Assembly (NCBI GenBank): GCA_002747135.1
Contig: PDTE01000025.1
Span: forward strand, 92,884-156,883
Length of the DNA: 64,000 nucleotides
Source: Desulfobulbus propionicus
Lineage (GTDB): Bacteria; Desulfobacterota; Desulfobulbia; Desulfobulbales; Desulfobulbaceae
Reading direction: 5' to 3'
Part shown: positions 41,700 to 51,623 of the stretch, piece after piece
Numbering within the stretch: position 1 is the first letter of the stretch
Layout of the letters: each line of letters starts with the position of its first letter
The notes under the pieces: generated by a model
Told to the model about the DNA's origin: nothing
Seen by the model: the letters and a program-made list of their open reading frames with translations, nothing else
The model's database searches: none
Program-made: the position numbers and the translations under genes

Positions 41700-43292
41700 A
41701 TGCAGATTACCACTAAAGAGCAAATGCGCCTTCTGGACCAGCAAACCATTGAGCAAACAGGTATTCCGGGCATGGTTCTCATGGAAAACGCCGGAAGAGG
41801 TACAGTCTGCCATATGGAACGTGCCTTTGGAAAGGTCAGGGGCAAACAGGTTATTGTCTTTGTCGGGCCGGGAAATAATGGAGGAGACGGCCTTGTCATT
41901 GCCAGAACAGTTCTGGCCAGGGGGGGCCTGCCTTGTATTATCTACCTTGCAGCACCAGAAAAACTTGCTGGAGACGCCGGCGCAAACGCTCGAATTGCTC
42001 AAAAAATCGGCATCCCGTTCATGGTTGCTGAACAGGAATTCGATTCAGATACATTGCTCAATGATATCCTGTCCAACAGAAGGCATCTTCATATTCACTC
42101 CATTGTGGACGCCATCTTTGGCATAGGGCTTGCCCGTCCGGTCCAGGGCCGTTTTTCCCAGGCGATTCAATGTATCAATACTCTGCGTGATACCTTTGGG
42201 TACCCTGTTGTTGCCGCAGATATTCCATCAGGCCTGGACAGCGACACTGGAACAACACTTGGCCACAGTGTACATGCTGATTGTACCGTCACCTATGGTT
42301 TTGCCAAACCAGCGCATTTCCATCATGGCGGCGGTTCAATTGGCAAACTGGCTGTTGTTGATATAGGTATTCCTTCGTTGTTAAGCAAGAAAATGGGCCT
42401 TAAGGGAAGTGCTCTCACCAGAAAAACTCTTTTTTTCCTGCCGAAAAAAGATATCGCCTCCCATAAAGGCAGCAACGGGCACTTGCTCATTCTTGCCGGG
42501 TCTGCGGGAAAAACAGGCGCAGCCATCCTTTGCGGGAAAGGCAGTCTGCGCAGTGGCGCGGGACTTGTAACGGCAGCGGTACCGCATCTCTTGCATACCA
42601 TTTACGAAAATGCGCTTATTGAAGCCATGACCGTTGCACTGCCTCACTCAGAAACCTTTCTTGACGTGGAGGATCAGGCAATAATAAACGGGCTGGCTCA
42701 AGGGAAAAATGCCATAGTCCTCGGTCCTGGTATCGGCACTGCGCCGGCAACAGAAGCATTAGTTCTCCGGCTTTACCTGGAAAACCCCCTGCCCATGGTC
42801 ATAGACGCTGACGGCTTGAATATTCTGGCAAAGCAGCCTGACAGTATTATTCATCCAGGAGGCCCCAGGATCCTGACGCCGCATCCAGGTGAAATGGCCA
42901 GGCTTCTGCGTAATACCGTACCGGAAATTCAGGATAACCGGCTTGATGCAGCCCTGTGGCTCTGTCGAGACAAACACCAGATACACCACCCTGTCATCAC
43001 GGTGCTGAAGGGCGCAGGAACCGTCATCGCGGCCTCAGACGGCCAGTGGGCTATCAATACAACCGGCAATCCCGGTATGGGAACCGGAGGCATGGGGGAT
43101 GTTCTGGCAGGAATGATCGGGGGCCTGCTTGCGCAAGGTCTTTCGCCATGGCAGGCCGCCTGTCTGGCTGTTTACCAGCACGGACTCTGCGGCGATTATC
43201 TCCAGAAAACAGCAGGCCCTGGCTTTACTGCAACTGATGTGGCGGACAAGCTGCCGTCTAGTCTCTCCCACCCTCTCCCGGATTTTTCATGA
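41700..43292 (+). CDS. nnr: Bifunctional NAD(P)H-hydrate epimerase / dehydratase
   Basis: It repairs hydrated NADH/NADPH. The N-terminal half (about 1-215) is the YjeF_N epimerase: MENAGRGTV near residue 25, VGPGNNGGDGLVIAR near 52 and ADIPSGLDSDTG near 170. The C-terminal half (about 240-520) is the ADP- or ATP-dependent dehydratase: GSNGHLLILAGSAGKTGAA, LGPGIGT, DADGLNIL, LTPHPGEMARL and NPGMGTGGMGDVLAGM. The 530-residue length matches the fused bacterial enzyme. It is transcribed alone. Confidence 0.95.
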   Translation: MQITTKEQMRLLDQQTIEQTGIPGMVLMENAGRGTVCHMERAFGKVRGKQVIVFVGPGNNGGDGLVIARTVLARGGLPCIIYLAAPEKLAGDAGANARIAQKIGIPFMVAEQEFDSDTLLNDILSNRRHLHIHSIVDAIFGIGLARPVQGRFSQAIQCINTLRDTFGYPVVAADIPSGLDSDTGTTLGHSVHADCTVTYGFAKPAHFHHGGGSIGKLAVVDIGIPSLLSKKMGLKGSALTRKTLFFLPKKDIASHKGSNGHLLILAGSAGKTGAAILCGKGSLRSGAGLVTAAVPHLLHTIYENALIEAMTVALPHSETFLDVEDQAIINGLAQGKNAIVLGPGIGTAPATEALVLRLYLENPLPMVIDADGLNILAKQPDSIIHPGGPRILTPHPGEMARLLRNTVPEIQDNRLDAALWLCRDKHQIHHPVITVLKGAGTVIAASDGQWAINTTGNPGMGTGGMGDVLAGMIGGLLAQGLSPWQAACLAVYQHGLCGDYLQKTAGPGFTATDVADKLPSSLSHPLPDFS

Positions 43293-43299
43293 ACATTTT

Positions 43300-43582
43300 A
43301 AGGAGGTTGAAACGTAACGGCTCACTGGGTGGGTAACGCTCTGATTGTACCTGCCTCAAACGTGTAACTGCTCTCAGGCTGCCCATATCTGGGTAAGCAC
43401 GATTGGCAGCTATAGCCCCTCTATGCGGCGGGTCGTGATCGTTCAAAGAAGGGTGAGCGGTGAGGAGTTACGTTGAAACAATACATCTGTCTCTTTAAAA
43501 CTGTGTTATTTTGCAGGAACACTCTTTTTATCTGGGCTGCGCAGAACTACAAGGGGTTATACTGACCTTCCCCATGCCCCTG
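43300..43582 (+). mobile_element. Family 2 element split by a family A insertion
   Basis: Diverged family 2 (AAGGAGGTTGAAAC, then AATACATCTGTCTC and GCGCAGAACTACAAGGGG) is interrupted after its first 14 bp by the 158-bp element at 43314. Removing that and one GTTGAAAC copy restores a family 2 element of about 117 bp. Confidence 0.75.
43314..43471 (-). mobile_element. Family A element, 158 bp, exact 8-bp duplication GTTGAAAC
   Basis: Reverse orientation: GTAACGGCTCACTGGG, CCTCAAACGTGTAACTGCTC, the family core, and GGTGAGGAGTTAC. GTTGAAAC at 43306-43313 and 43472-43479 is the target duplication, within the inverted end of an older family 2 element. Confidence 0.92.
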
Positions 43583-43646
43583 TTTCTTCTCTTTTTAGAA
43601 GAGGCACATAAAAACAGATGTATATGATACCCGGGAGCAGTTACAA

Positions 43647-44963
43647 TTATGTTGACAACGTATGATCATAGAAAAAGTAACTGTTACGCCCCCTTTTCTT
43701 GGCTTCATACATGGCGATATCCGCATGTCGAAGCATGGTATCAGCGTCATCGCAGTCGTCAGGACAAACTGAAATACCAATGCTTGCGCCAACATAACAG
43801 ACATGATTGTCTACTTCTATAGCCTGATTGAGCAGCTCGATCGCCTTTTGCGCGACATGACCGGCCCCCTCCACTGTTTCAGTGCTTTCAAGCAGAATAA
43901 CAAATTCATCACCACCAAACCGGCAGATCGAGTCAGATGAACGGAGGGTAGAACGTAATCTCTTGGCCGCACGCACCAGTACCTTGTCACCAATGCTATG
44001 GCCGCAGGTATCGTTTACCGATTTAAAACGGTCAAGGTCAATGAACAAGAGGAACAATTTTCTCTCATATCGTCGCGCCAGGGAAACCGCCTGAGGCAGC
44101 CGTCTGCGAAAATAATTCCTGTTGGGAAGCTGGGTAAGCGCATCGTGGTTGGCCAGGTAGCGGATTTGCTTCTCAGCGTCCAGACGGTCGGTGATGTCCT
44201 GGAAAACGAGGACACAGCCATGCGCGCTTTCATTACGAAAGATGAGTGTAGCCGAAAAATCAACTGGAATAACAGAGCCGTCCTTTCTGGATAACTCCAT
44301 CCCGTTAAAACAGATCACCCTCTCAGCCTGTTCATCGGAAAAAAATGGACAGCAATCAATGTCCCCCCCTCCCTTACCAGGCTCGGATAACCTGAAAATG
44401 TCTCTATAGCTGCAACCGAGGATTTCTTCTTCGGTGTAACCCAGTAATGTCAAGGCGGCCGGATTGACATAGCTGATCTTTCCCTGTTCATCCAGCCCGC
44501 AAATTCCATTGGCTACTGTGTTGAGGATCATCTCATAATTGTGAGAAAGAATTTCAAGCTCCATGAGAGTGCTTCTCGACTGCAGGATATGCCGAATGCG
44601 ATTTCTTAACACCGACCAGTGGATTGGCTTTCTGATATAATCGCTTGCACCTGCAAGAAAAGATCGGTCAATGGACTCCTCATCATCCAGCACCGTTACC
44701 ATCAATACAGGAGGAGGGTTGGCATAAGATGTTTTAATACGCCTGCACACCTCAAGACCATCTATTCCCGGCATATTGATATCGAGAATGACAAGATCAT
44801 ACCTCTTCTGCTCAAGCAAAAGAAGGGCCTGTATTCCATTATCCTGGTCGTCAACCAGATATCCTTCCCCCTCAAGAAATTGACGCAGCAACAGCCGCAT
44901 AACCTCATCATCATCAACTATCAGTATTAACGAATTGGTTTTGCTGAAAAAATTCCTTTCCAT
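43647..44963 (-). CDS. Response-regulator diguanylate cyclase (REC-PAS-GGDEF)
   Basis: 438 residues. The N-terminal receiver (about 12-130) has DDDE, acceptor Asp in LVILDINMPG and Lys in YIRKPI. A PAS domain spans about 145-265 with ILGCSYRDIF. The C-terminal GGDEF domain (about 270-435) has an intact active site RFGGDEFVILLE and an RSSD inhibitory site five residues before it. It should make cyclic di-GMP when phosphorylated and be product-inhibited. There is no EAL domain. No c-di-GMP effector or cognate kinase is adjacent. Confidence 0.93.
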   Translation of the reverse strand: MERNFFSKTNSLILIVDDDEVMRLLLRQFLEGEGYLVDDQDNGIQALLLLEQKRYDLVILDINMPGIDGLEVCRRIKTSYANPPPVLMVTVLDDEESIDRSFLAGASDYIRKPIHWSVLRNRIRHILQSRSTLMELEILSHNYEMILNTVANGICGLDEQGKISYVNPAALTLLGYTEEEILGCSYRDIFRLSEPGKGGGDIDCCPFFSDEQAERVICFNGMELSRKDGSVIPVDFSATLIFRNESAHGCVLVFQDITDRLDAEKQIRYLANHDALTQLPNRNYFRRRLPQAVSLARRYERKLFLLFIDLDRFKSVNDTCGHSIGDKVLVRAAKRLRSTLRSSDSICRFGGDEFVILLESTETVEGAGHVAQKAIELLNQAIEVDNHVCYVGASIGISVCPDDCDDADTMLRHADIAMYEAKKRGRNSYFFYDHTLST

Positions 44964-45023
44964 GAAATTATCTAGGGTTTATTGACTGGCATGGCTAAAA
45001 CGATTCATCTGCTATACCATTTC

Positions 45024-45181
45024 GTAACTCCTCACCGCTCACCCCTCTTTGAACGATCACGACCCGCCGCATAGAGGGGCTATAGCTGCCAATCGTGCTT
45101 GTCCAAAGAGGGGCAGCCTGAGAGCAGTTACACGTTTGAGGCAGGTAAAACCAGAGAGGTACACACCCAGTGAGTAGTTAC
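45024..45181 (+). mobile_element. Family A element, 158 bp, exact 8-bp duplication ACCATTTC
   Basis: GTAACTCCTCACCGCTCACC at the left, GAGAGCAGTTAC in the middle, GTGAGTAGTTAC at the right. ACCATTTC occurs at 45016-45023 and 45182-45189. It is the cleanest copy in the window and a good type sequence. Confidence 0.92.
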
Positions 45182-45224
45182 ACCATTTCCATCTATCGGC
45201 AAGTTCACTGGCGAGGACAAAGAC

Positions 45225-46931
45225 TCAGACAAAGTGTTCTGTAAAAAAACGGCGCACTCTGCCCAAAGCTGATTGTATTCCTGGAAAAAGTGCCTCCAGC
45301 TGTCGAATATTGCCATGAGAAGCAGCTTTTTCAGCCAGATAAAAGAGATGGGTTAACTCTTCAGCACCAAACTGGGAGCTGCTGCCCTTGATTTTATGAG
45401 CAATTTTATGCGCTTTTTCGATATCTTGTGCAGTTATACACCTTTCCATCTCAACCGTCATATCCGCTGTTGAGCGTAGAAACACCTCTGTCGCGGCCTT
45501 TACGTCGCCAAGATGGTACTGCAGCCTGGTCAACGTTTCCCTGTTTACAATGTGCTTGATCTTTTGAGCCCGCTGTACCGAAGGCTCAGACTGTTCGCTG
45601 CTTCTCAGCAGAACTGAGGCAAAAGAATCTGAATATTGTGGCAACCATGTTTGCAACACTTCAAACAGCTGGGTGAAATCAATCGGCTTAACCAGGTAAT
45701 CCACCATACCAACCTCAAAACAGCGATCCTGCGTCCTCCTGGTAGCATCTGCCGTAAGGGCAATAACAAGAGGCGGGTCGCTCTTACTGTTTACAGAGTT
45801 GTCGATTATGGTCCGGGTCGCCTTAAAACCATCCATTTCAGGCATCTGGCAATCCATAAAGACGAGCTTGTATGAATTCGTCCCACAGGCCTCAACCGCT
45901 TCCCTGCCATTAGCAGCAAAATGAACCTTAAAAGAACAACTTTGAAATATATCCTCCATTATTATTCGATTGGTCTCGTCATCATCCACAATGAGTATGT
46001 CCATATCAATATATTCACTGTCAGCACCTGCCGGGTCTTGTTTTAAAGGTATAACCGGTAAACAGAGCTGTTCAGACACGGCCCTTTCAGGCAACCCGTT
46101 CTCACTTGGAACAGCACCCTTTCGAAGCGGGATATTAAACCAGAAGACGCTGCCTTTTCCCTTCTGCGAAGATACTCCCAGCTCCCCTCCCATAAGGCGG
46201 ACAAGGTTTGAGCAGATGGAAAGTCCCAGACCGGTCCCTGAAAACTGACGTGAATCAGAGCTGTCTATCTGGGTAAAGGGCTCAAATAATTTGTCTATCT
46301 TGTCTGCAGCAATCCCTATCCCGGTGTCAACGACGGCAAAATGCAAGGTGTCGATCTGCTGACCGCTCTCTTTATTCTTGACCTGTATCTTAACAGTTCC
46401 CTTTTCAGTAAACTTGACACCATTTTCCACCAGATTGCTGAGAATCTGGCACAATTTGCAGGCATCACCTACGTAGAACTGTGATAAAGAGGGATCAATT
46501 TCCAGCTGGAGTTTCAGCTTTTTCTGCCGGGTAACAACAGAATGTAAATCAATGAGCTTCTTCAACAGCCTGCCGAGATGGAAATTTTCAGCCACCAGGG
46601 TCATCTTGTCAGCTTCTATCTTGCTGAAGTCAAGTATGCTGTTGATAAGTATAAGCAGATTTCCAGCAGAAGAGCGTATAAGTTCGGCATAATTACGCTG
46701 TTTACCCTCAAGTTTGGTATTCAGGAGCAGTTCACTTATTCCGATAACCCCATTCATGGGGGTTCGGATTTCATGACTTATCATGGCCAGAAATTCGGAC
46801 TTTGCCTTGCTGTCACTGTCTGCTTTTTCCGCTAATTTACCAAGACGGGCGTTTTCCTTTTCAAGTCGTTCAACTTTCTTCAGCAGCCTTTCCAGTGCTG
46901 CCTTGCTGGAATATTCCGTGTGTTCACTCAT
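45225..46931 (-). CDS. Soluble hybrid sensor kinase with REC and Hpt domains
   Basis: 568 residues from the ATG of MSEHTEYSS, which overlaps the stop of the upstream EndoQ-UvrD gene by 4 nt (ATGA). A coiled coil (about 10-45) leads to HisKA with [15 protein letters not shown], an ATPase domain ([17 protein letters not shown]), a receiver (about 320-445, acceptor Asp in [13 protein letters not shown]) and a C-terminal Hpt domain with [12 protein letters not shown]. It is a tripartite BarA-type phosphorelay without sensor or membrane part, so the input may come through a partner protein. Tight coupling to a DNA-repair gene is unusual. Confidence 0.9.
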   Translation of the reverse strand: MSEHTEYSSKAALERLLKKVERLEKENARLGKLAEKADSDSKAKSEFLAMISHEIRTPMNGVIGISELLLNTKLEGKQRNYAELIRSSAGNLLILINSILDFSKIEADKMTLVAENFHLGRLLKKLIDLHSVVTRQKKLKLQLEIDPSLSQFYVGDACKLCQILSNLVENGVKFTEKGTVKIQVKNKESGQQIDTLHFAVVDTGIGIAADKIDKLFEPFTQIDSSDSRQFSGTGLGLSICSNLVRLMGGELGVSSQKGKGSVFWFNIPLRKGAVPSENGLPERAVSEQLCLPVIPLKQDPAGADSEYIDMDILIVDDDETNRIIMEDIFQSCSFKVHFAANGREAVEACGTNSYKLVFMDCQMPEMDGFKATRTIIDNSVNSKSDPPLVIALTADATRRTQDRCFEVGMVDYLVKPIDFTQLFEVLQTWLPQYSDSFASVLLRSSEQSEPSVQRAQKIKHIVNRETLTRLQYHLGDVKAATEVFLRSTADMTVEMERCITAQDIEKAHKIAHKIKGSSSQFGAEELTHLFYLAEKAASHGNIRQLEALFPGIQSALGRVRRFFTEHFV

Positions 46932-49900
46932 TTTTCTGAAAAAAGGCAGAGTTGTTTGTGTCCCCGCCGGTTTCCCTTTCTCCGGGAAGACCGTAGCGGC
47001 GACGAAATACATGTATCTGATATCTCATCAATATATCTTGATTTCACTTGCTTCTTCTCTACACCATGACAGTTTCTGTTCCGGCACCAGGAAATAAAGA
47101 GCGAATCAATTGCCCGGGTCATGCCCACATAAAAAAGCCGCCGCTCCTCTTCCAGATATGCGCTCCTCAATTTCGGATTCAAGGTATTTCGAGGCGCCAG
47201 AGGCACAATAGTATCTTCTGCGCCAATAATGAACACGACCTTAAATTCAAGTCCTTTTGCAGCATGCAGGGTAGAAAGTGTAACAGCTTCTGCATGGGGG
47301 GCATACACCGCTGAATCACTGTGGCGGTGCAAATATTCGGTAAACTCCATGAGCGATGCCCCATAATTGCACGCCAACAGCTTAAATTGCTGCAGTTCAG
47401 GTATGTGCTGCAACGCGTTGCGCTCAGCAACGCGATCTATCACCCCCAAAAGATCATCTTCAGCTTGTACCTGCTTAAAAAGAGCTGAAAAAAACAGCAG
47501 CAAACGCTGTACATCCTTATGCTTTTCAACTGAAGATAAAGGCGTTTGCCGGAGCTGACGGACGGTTTGTATGCTTTCCTTTTTAAAAAATATCCTGAGA
47601 CGATCAATGGTTTTTTCGCCAACATCTTTTTCCCTGGAATACACATAAAGTTCCTGGGCAAGAGTGCTCTTCCCTGCCAGGCACAACAGGGTATAATAGA
47701 TGACTTTCATCTCGTTCTGATTGTAGAAAGCCTTCAGGTCAACCAGCTGAAAGGGAATCCCCTGCCTTGAAAGTACGCTGCTTACAGGCCGGGCCATGGA
47801 AGAGGTGCGAAATAATATGCCTATATCCTTCAGCGAATTTTCTCCCTGCTGCTCACGCTTGTCAAATCGCTCAATTTCCCGGTGGGAAGTCCCTCCAAGC
47901 AACTTTTCGATGTGTTCAAGGATTTTTCTGGCTTCATCATACGGATCTTTATAAGAGCTGACATACACGACGCCCTCATTTGCACCCATTGACCGCATTG
48001 TCACCATATCATCCCTGCCGGTGTTGTGACCAATGACCTGCCCGGCTGCCTCAAGAATCCTTGCGCCACTGCGGTAGTTTCTCACCAGCTGAAATTTCTC
48101 GGCCTGAAAGGTCCTGGCAAAACGATTAAAAAGGCGGACATCAGCTCCGCGAAAACCATAAATTGCCTGATCAGGATCACCAATGACAAACACCGAAGAT
48201 GTCTTGGCCAGCTCAGCGACCAGATTATATTGAGCCATGTTGATATCCTGAAATTCATCAACAAAAAGAGCACCGGTTTCAGTGCGCATCTGCTGGCTGA
48301 CCGAACCGTTTTGCTGCAGCAATCGCACTGCAGCCGGCAGGACAGCATCAAGGTCCATGCTGCCAATAGAGTCGGTATGGGCAAGATACAGCTCCTGTTC
48401 TGTTGATAGCGGAAGATTCGGTTGTGTGGCCAGGGTACATGACAGTTCCCTGGAAAAAAGCTGCCGGTCTTCCCTGCCCATATCCGGGAAAAGTTCCCTG
48501 ACAATACCGTCCCTGTCTTCTTCTCCGATTACCTGAAATCGTTTTTGTCTGCGCAGCCAATACAGACAATAGCCGTGAAAGGTAAAGACCCTTACCTGTG
48601 CTTTTGGCCCAGCTCTCTGGATTCGATCTCTGACCTCATCAGCTGCCTTATTCGTAAAGGTGATCACCGTACAGGGACATGATGCCGCAGTCAGCAGCAC
48701 ACGTTCAACCAGGGTATGCGTCTTGCCGGTACCTGGTCCGGCCTTGACCACAACAACCTTGCTGCTGCTTGCTGTCACCTGCTGCTGTTCACGATTGAGC
48801 TGTTTTAAAGAAGCCTGTTGCTGCCTCTTTTTTTTGCCTTGTTGGCCTAAAATTTGTCTTTCAGGTCTGGCTCTGCTTTTTTTCAATATATGTGAAAACA
48901 GCTCAATCTGCCCGGAATATCGAGCCATCTCGCCTTTTTCAAACACCCGGATCACCCCGTATTCCCCGTCAAAACCGGGTTTGCGAATAACTTTTTTTTC
49001 ACGGATACGACGAATTGCCTCTCCAAGAAGCGGGGTTACCCGGCGGGAAATATCTTCAACGGGGGCATCAAGCAAGACAGAAAACTCAGGGCCCACTGAA
49101 GAAACCACCCTGGCATAGGCTGCTGCCACTTTTTTGCTGTTTGGCCCTACTTTAAGCAGCTCGCTCAGCACCTCAACAAGCGGAATGCAGCTGAACACTT
49201 CCGGGTGCCAGGCAGGATAGTGCGGCTGCTCGCGATCAGCCAGCTCCATAACCCGGTGTAACACACCAACGGTAAGCGGTCTGCCGCATGAGGGACAGGT
49301 TCCTTTGTGGGCACGGGTTTGCACAGGTTCAAAGCATACGCCGCATTTTCTATGGCCGTCACAATGATATTTTCCCTCTTCAGGGTAAAATTCAACCGTG
49401 GCTGTAAACACCTGTCTGCCGGAAGAATCGACAGGTCTTCGTATAGCTTCGCGAAGATGGTAAAAATCACATTCAGTGGAAAAAAGATTGGCCTCTCTTC
49501 CGAGTTTCCCAGGTGAATGACAATCGGAATTGGAAATCAGGGTGAACCTGTCGAGCGCAGAGATACACCTGTTCATATCCGGATCAGAAGAAAGTCCTGT
49601 TTCCAGGGCAAAAATATGGGAGGAAAGGTCTTCGAAACAGTCTTCCAGCCTGTCAAACCCTGACCTGGAGCCAAACAGAGAAAACCATGGAGTCCAGACA
49701 TGAGCCGGGACAAGGTAGCCTTCAGGCGCATGTTCAAGCATCATCTCAAGTAAATCTCTGGCATCAAGCCCCAGGATCGGCCTGCCATCTGAATGGAGGT
49801 TGCCGATATCGGCAAGCGCGGTGTTCAGGCGTCTGACATCATCAATGCAGGGGGCAAATAAAAGATTATGATTCTTTCTCACCCGTTCTTTTTTCTTATA

Positions 49901-50203
49901 GATAGAGCTGATTTCCGAGGTAAGCATAAAACGAGTTTGCTCAGGGCGGGCAACCCCGCGCAGCTCGTCAGGAAAATTTTCCGGAATCCCCAGACAGGCT
50001 TTCTTCAGCCGGTACAAGCCGGGCTCTGCCTCTTCCAGCTGCTCAACAATCTGGGAGAACCAGACCGGATGGGTAAAATCACCGGTTCCCACCACCTTTA
50101 TTCCCTTAATCGCAGCCCAGCATGCCAGCCCCTGCAAGGTACCTGCTTTACTGGTTGCCCGTGAATAGGGGGAGTGTATATGGAGATCAGCTATATATTC
50201 CAC
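46928..50203 (-). CDS. EndoQ-like PHP nuclease fused to a UvrD-type helicase
   Basis: 1091 residues in two halves. Residues 1 to about 430 are an endonuclease-Q-type PHP domain (TIGR00375): DLHIHSPYS with H8/H10, GTGDFTHP near 39-46, [11 protein letters not shown] near 225, and a zinc ribbon of C287, C290, C303, C306. EndoQ enzymes nick DNA 5' of deaminated or abasic bases. A Gln/Lys-rich linker leads to an SF1 helicase from about 468: [10 protein letters not shown] (488-497), [47 protein letters not shown]. The join suggests nick-and-unwind repair by one protein. The start codon lies near a family B insertion. Both halves look complete. Confidence 0.88.
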   Translation of the reverse strand: MEYIADLHIHSPYSRATSKAGTLQGLACWAAIKGIKVVGTGDFTHPVWFSQIVEQLEEAEPGLYRLKKACLGIPENFPDELRGVARPEQTRFMLTSEISSIYKKKERVRKNHNLLFAPCIDDVRRLNTALADIGNLHSDGRPILGLDARDLLEMMLEHAPEGYLVPAHVWTPWFSLFGSRSGFDRLEDCFEDLSSHIFALETGLSSDPDMNRCISALDRFTLISNSDCHSPGKLGREANLFSTECDFYHLREAIRRPVDSSGRQVFTATVEFYPEEGKYHCDGHRKCGVCFEPVQTRAHKGTCPSCGRPLTVGVLHRVMELADREQPHYPAWHPEVFSCIPLVEVLSELLKVGPNSKKVAAAYARVVSSVGPEFSVLLDAPVEDISRRVTPLLGEAIRRIREKKVIRKPGFDGEYGVIRVFEKGEMARYSGQIELFSHILKKSRARPERQILGQQGKKKRQQQASLKQLNREQQQVTASSSKVVVVKAGPGTGKTHTLVERVLLTAASCPCTVITFTNKAADEVRDRIQRAGPKAQVRVFTFHGYCLYWLRRQKRFQVIGEEDRDGIVRELFPDMGREDRQLFSRELSCTLATQPNLPLSTEQELYLAHTDSIGSMDLDAVLPAAVRLLQQNGSVSQQMRTETGALFVDEFQDINMAQYNLVAELAKTSSVFVIGDPDQAIYGFRGADVRLFNRFARTFQAEKFQLVRNYRSGARILEAAGQVIGHNTGRDDMVTMRSMGANEGVVYVSSYKDPYDEARKILEHIEKLLGGTSHREIERFDKREQQGENSLKDIGILFRTSSMARPVSSVLSRQGIPFQLVDLKAFYNQNEMKVIYYTLLCLAGKSTLAQELYVYSREKDVGEKTIDRLRIFFKKESIQTVRQLRQTPLSSVEKHKDVQRLLLFFSALFKQVQAEDDLLGVIDRVAERNALQHIPELQQFKLLACNYGASLMEFTEYLHRHSDSAVYAPHAEAVTLSTLHAAKGLEFKVVFIIGAEDTIVPLAPRNTLNPKLRSAYLEEERRLFYVGMTRAIDSLFISWCRNRNCHGVEKKQVKSRYIDEISDTCISSPLRSSRRKGNRRGHKQLCLFSEK

Positions 50204-50222
50204 GGCACGCTATAGATATAAT

Positions 50223-50369
50223 GTAACCAGGTACGGGGTTTGTACCTGGGTGTTATTCTCTGGTTCTGACGTGTAACTGGTCACGGGCGCAACAGATTTG
50301 GGCAGGCACCCTGCAGGAGTATGCGGGAAAGGGTGATCGGACAAAGATGAAGTACCCGTGATCAGTTAC
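50223..50369 (-). mobile_element. Family B element, 147 bp, exact 8-bp duplication GATATAAT
   Basis: GTAACCAGGTACGGGG at the left, the internal GTAACTGGTCACGGGCGC, and ACCCGTGATCAGTTAC at the right. GATATAAT flanks at 50215-50222 and 50370-50377. It is inserted in the last codons of nadD. Confidence 0.92.
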
Positions 50370-50997
50370 GATATAATTGATTGGTAACAATATAAGAATA
50401 AACAGCATCTGGCAGCATGTCAGGCCTTTTTCCTTCAGCCAGCTGCCGTCTTATGCTGGATGAAGAAACCGGCCATTGCATGTCCGGCAGGAAGCTAAGC
50501 AGCTTTTCAGCTGTATTCTCACCTGGCGGTTTCATCTTTATCAACAGGGCCAGTGCTTCTTTGAGCTGTTTTTCAGCAACTTTTTCCCTCCCCGCTACAA
50601 CCAGTTGTATCTTTGCAAGCAGCTCACCGGCTTTATGCCAGTACGGCAGATCGACCAGAGAATCAGCACCAAGAATAAGAAAAAAAGAGGCATCAGCATG
50701 GCGCTGTTTCAAAGTATTTACCGTATTAACAGTATATGAGGGCCTTGAACATTCCCGCTCAATCAGCGATACATCAACGTTGGCAAGCTCAGACAGGGCA
50801 AGCCGAAGCATTTTTACCCTATGAGCAAAACTGGCAAGAGGAGCCTTCTTGTGCGGCGGATGCGGAGCGGGAATAAACAACACCTTGTCCAGGCTGCATT
50901 GCTGCAAAGCGCAACGGGCAATGATCACATGGCCGCTGTGCACAGGATCAAAAGTCCCGCCAAAAAGCCCGATTTTCTGGTTGTTGCTCGTGGTCAT
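50362..50997 (-). CDS. nadD: Nicotinate-nucleotide adenylyltransferase
   Basis: It makes nicotinate adenine dinucleotide in NAD synthesis. The 211-residue protein has the nucleotidyltransferase motif GLFGGTFDPVHSGHV near residue 11, LFIPAPHPPHK, ILGADSLVDLPYW near 107 and the C-terminal SSSIRRQLAEGK. The final residues RN and stop TGA are contributed by a family B element; removing it restores a reading that ends LYL then TAG. It is the last gene of the rplU-rpmA-obgE-proB-proA-nadD series, and NAD kinase is at 16 kb. Confidence 0.95.
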   Translation of the reverse strand: MTTSNNQKIGLFGGTFDPVHSGHVIIARCALQQCSLDKVLFIPAPHPPHKKAPLASFAHRVKMLRLALSELANVDVSLIERECSRPSYTVNTVNTLKQRHADASFFLILGADSLVDLPYWHKAGELLAKIQLVVAGREKVAEKQLKEALALLIKMKPPGENTAEKLLSFLPDMQWPVSSSSIRRQLAEGKRPDMLPDAVYSYIVTNQLYRN

Positions 50998-51018
50998 ATA
51001 GCTGGTGATCTTTCAATG

Positions 51019-51039
51019 TCCCTGCTCACAGAGCAGGGA
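51019..51039. other. Perfect hairpin upstream of nadD
   Basis: TCCCTGCTC, a 3-nt loop ACA and GAGCAGGGA give a 9-bp stem about 20 bp ahead of the nadD start. No T-tract follows, so it is not a standard terminator. It could affect nadD translation or mRNA stability. Confidence 0.4.
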
Positions 51040-51116
51040 ACCCTTGATTGCAATTGTTTCACACCTGTAACGGCTTTCAGGGTACCCAGATTCGGGCAAG
51101 CGCGACTGGCAGCTAT

Positions 51117-51503
51117 CCCGGATTTCTCATCAGCTCAGGCGGTACCAGGTTCGGCAGTTGCCGGTAACTCCTTATACCTTTGTATAGGTGCTGCCAGAAT
51201 TCTGGCGAAGATGGTGCCGCCTGGGCTGAGCTCTGGTAAACATTCTGGCGAAACCTGAGACTGCTTACGGACGTTACCTGCATCTGTTTTTATCTGGTAA
51301 CTACTCACTTGGTGTGTAACACTCTGGTTTTACCTGCCTCAAACGTGTAACTGCTCTCAGGTTGCCCCTATCTGGACAAGCACGATTGGCAGCTATAGCA
51401 CCTCTATGCGGCGGGTCGTGATCGTTCAAAGAGGGGTGAGCTGTGAGCAGTTACTTTATCTGTTTCTTTTCAAATCAGACAACATGTTCAGGAGAAATCC
51501 GGG
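51117..51503 (-). repeat. Family 5 composite, reverse orientation
   Basis: CCCGGATTTCTCATCAGCTC at the left and GGAGAAATCCGGG at the right. The left part holds a worn hairpin unit (TCAGCTCAGGCGGTACC to CTGGGCTGAG). CTAT at both borders may be a 4-bp duplication. Confidence 0.65.
51297..51454 (-). mobile_element. Family A element, 158 bp, exact 8-bp duplication TTTATCTG
   Basis: GTAACTACTCACTTGGTGTG at the left, CAAACGTGTAACTGCTC inside, GCTGTGAGCAGTTAC at the right. TTTATCTG at 51289-51296 and 51455-51462 is the duplication. It is inserted into a family 5 element. Confidence 0.92.
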
Positions 51504-51623
51504 CTATAGTCCCTCCATGCGGTCAGTCGTCATCACCTGAAGGCGGGTGACCTGAAAGCAGGTACGTCAGAAGCAGAGAATAACGCACAAGTACAGACCC
51601 CGTGATTGGCTGCCATCAGTCAG

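Larger units (their letters stand above)
51060..51564 (-). repeat. Old A2 element split by a nested family 5 insertion
   Basis: The A2 halves are 51069-51116 (ending TGGCAGCTAT) and 51504 onward (CTATAGTCCCTCCATGCGG to GAAAGCAGGTAC). Between them sits a family 5 composite (51117-51503) flanked by CTAT, which itself contains the family A copy at 51297. Three insertion generations are stacked here. Confidence 0.7.

Noticed and set aside
45182..45230. A minus-strand stretch reading PVNLPIDG, like the start of the Smr protein
   Set aside because: Only eight residues match, in a frame overlapping the kinase 3' end. Too little to call a second Smr relic.
43300..51500. Recurrent family A/B units as a CRISPR-like array
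   Set aside because: Units are dispersed, differ in orientation, carry target duplications, and there are no regularly spaced spacers or cas genes.
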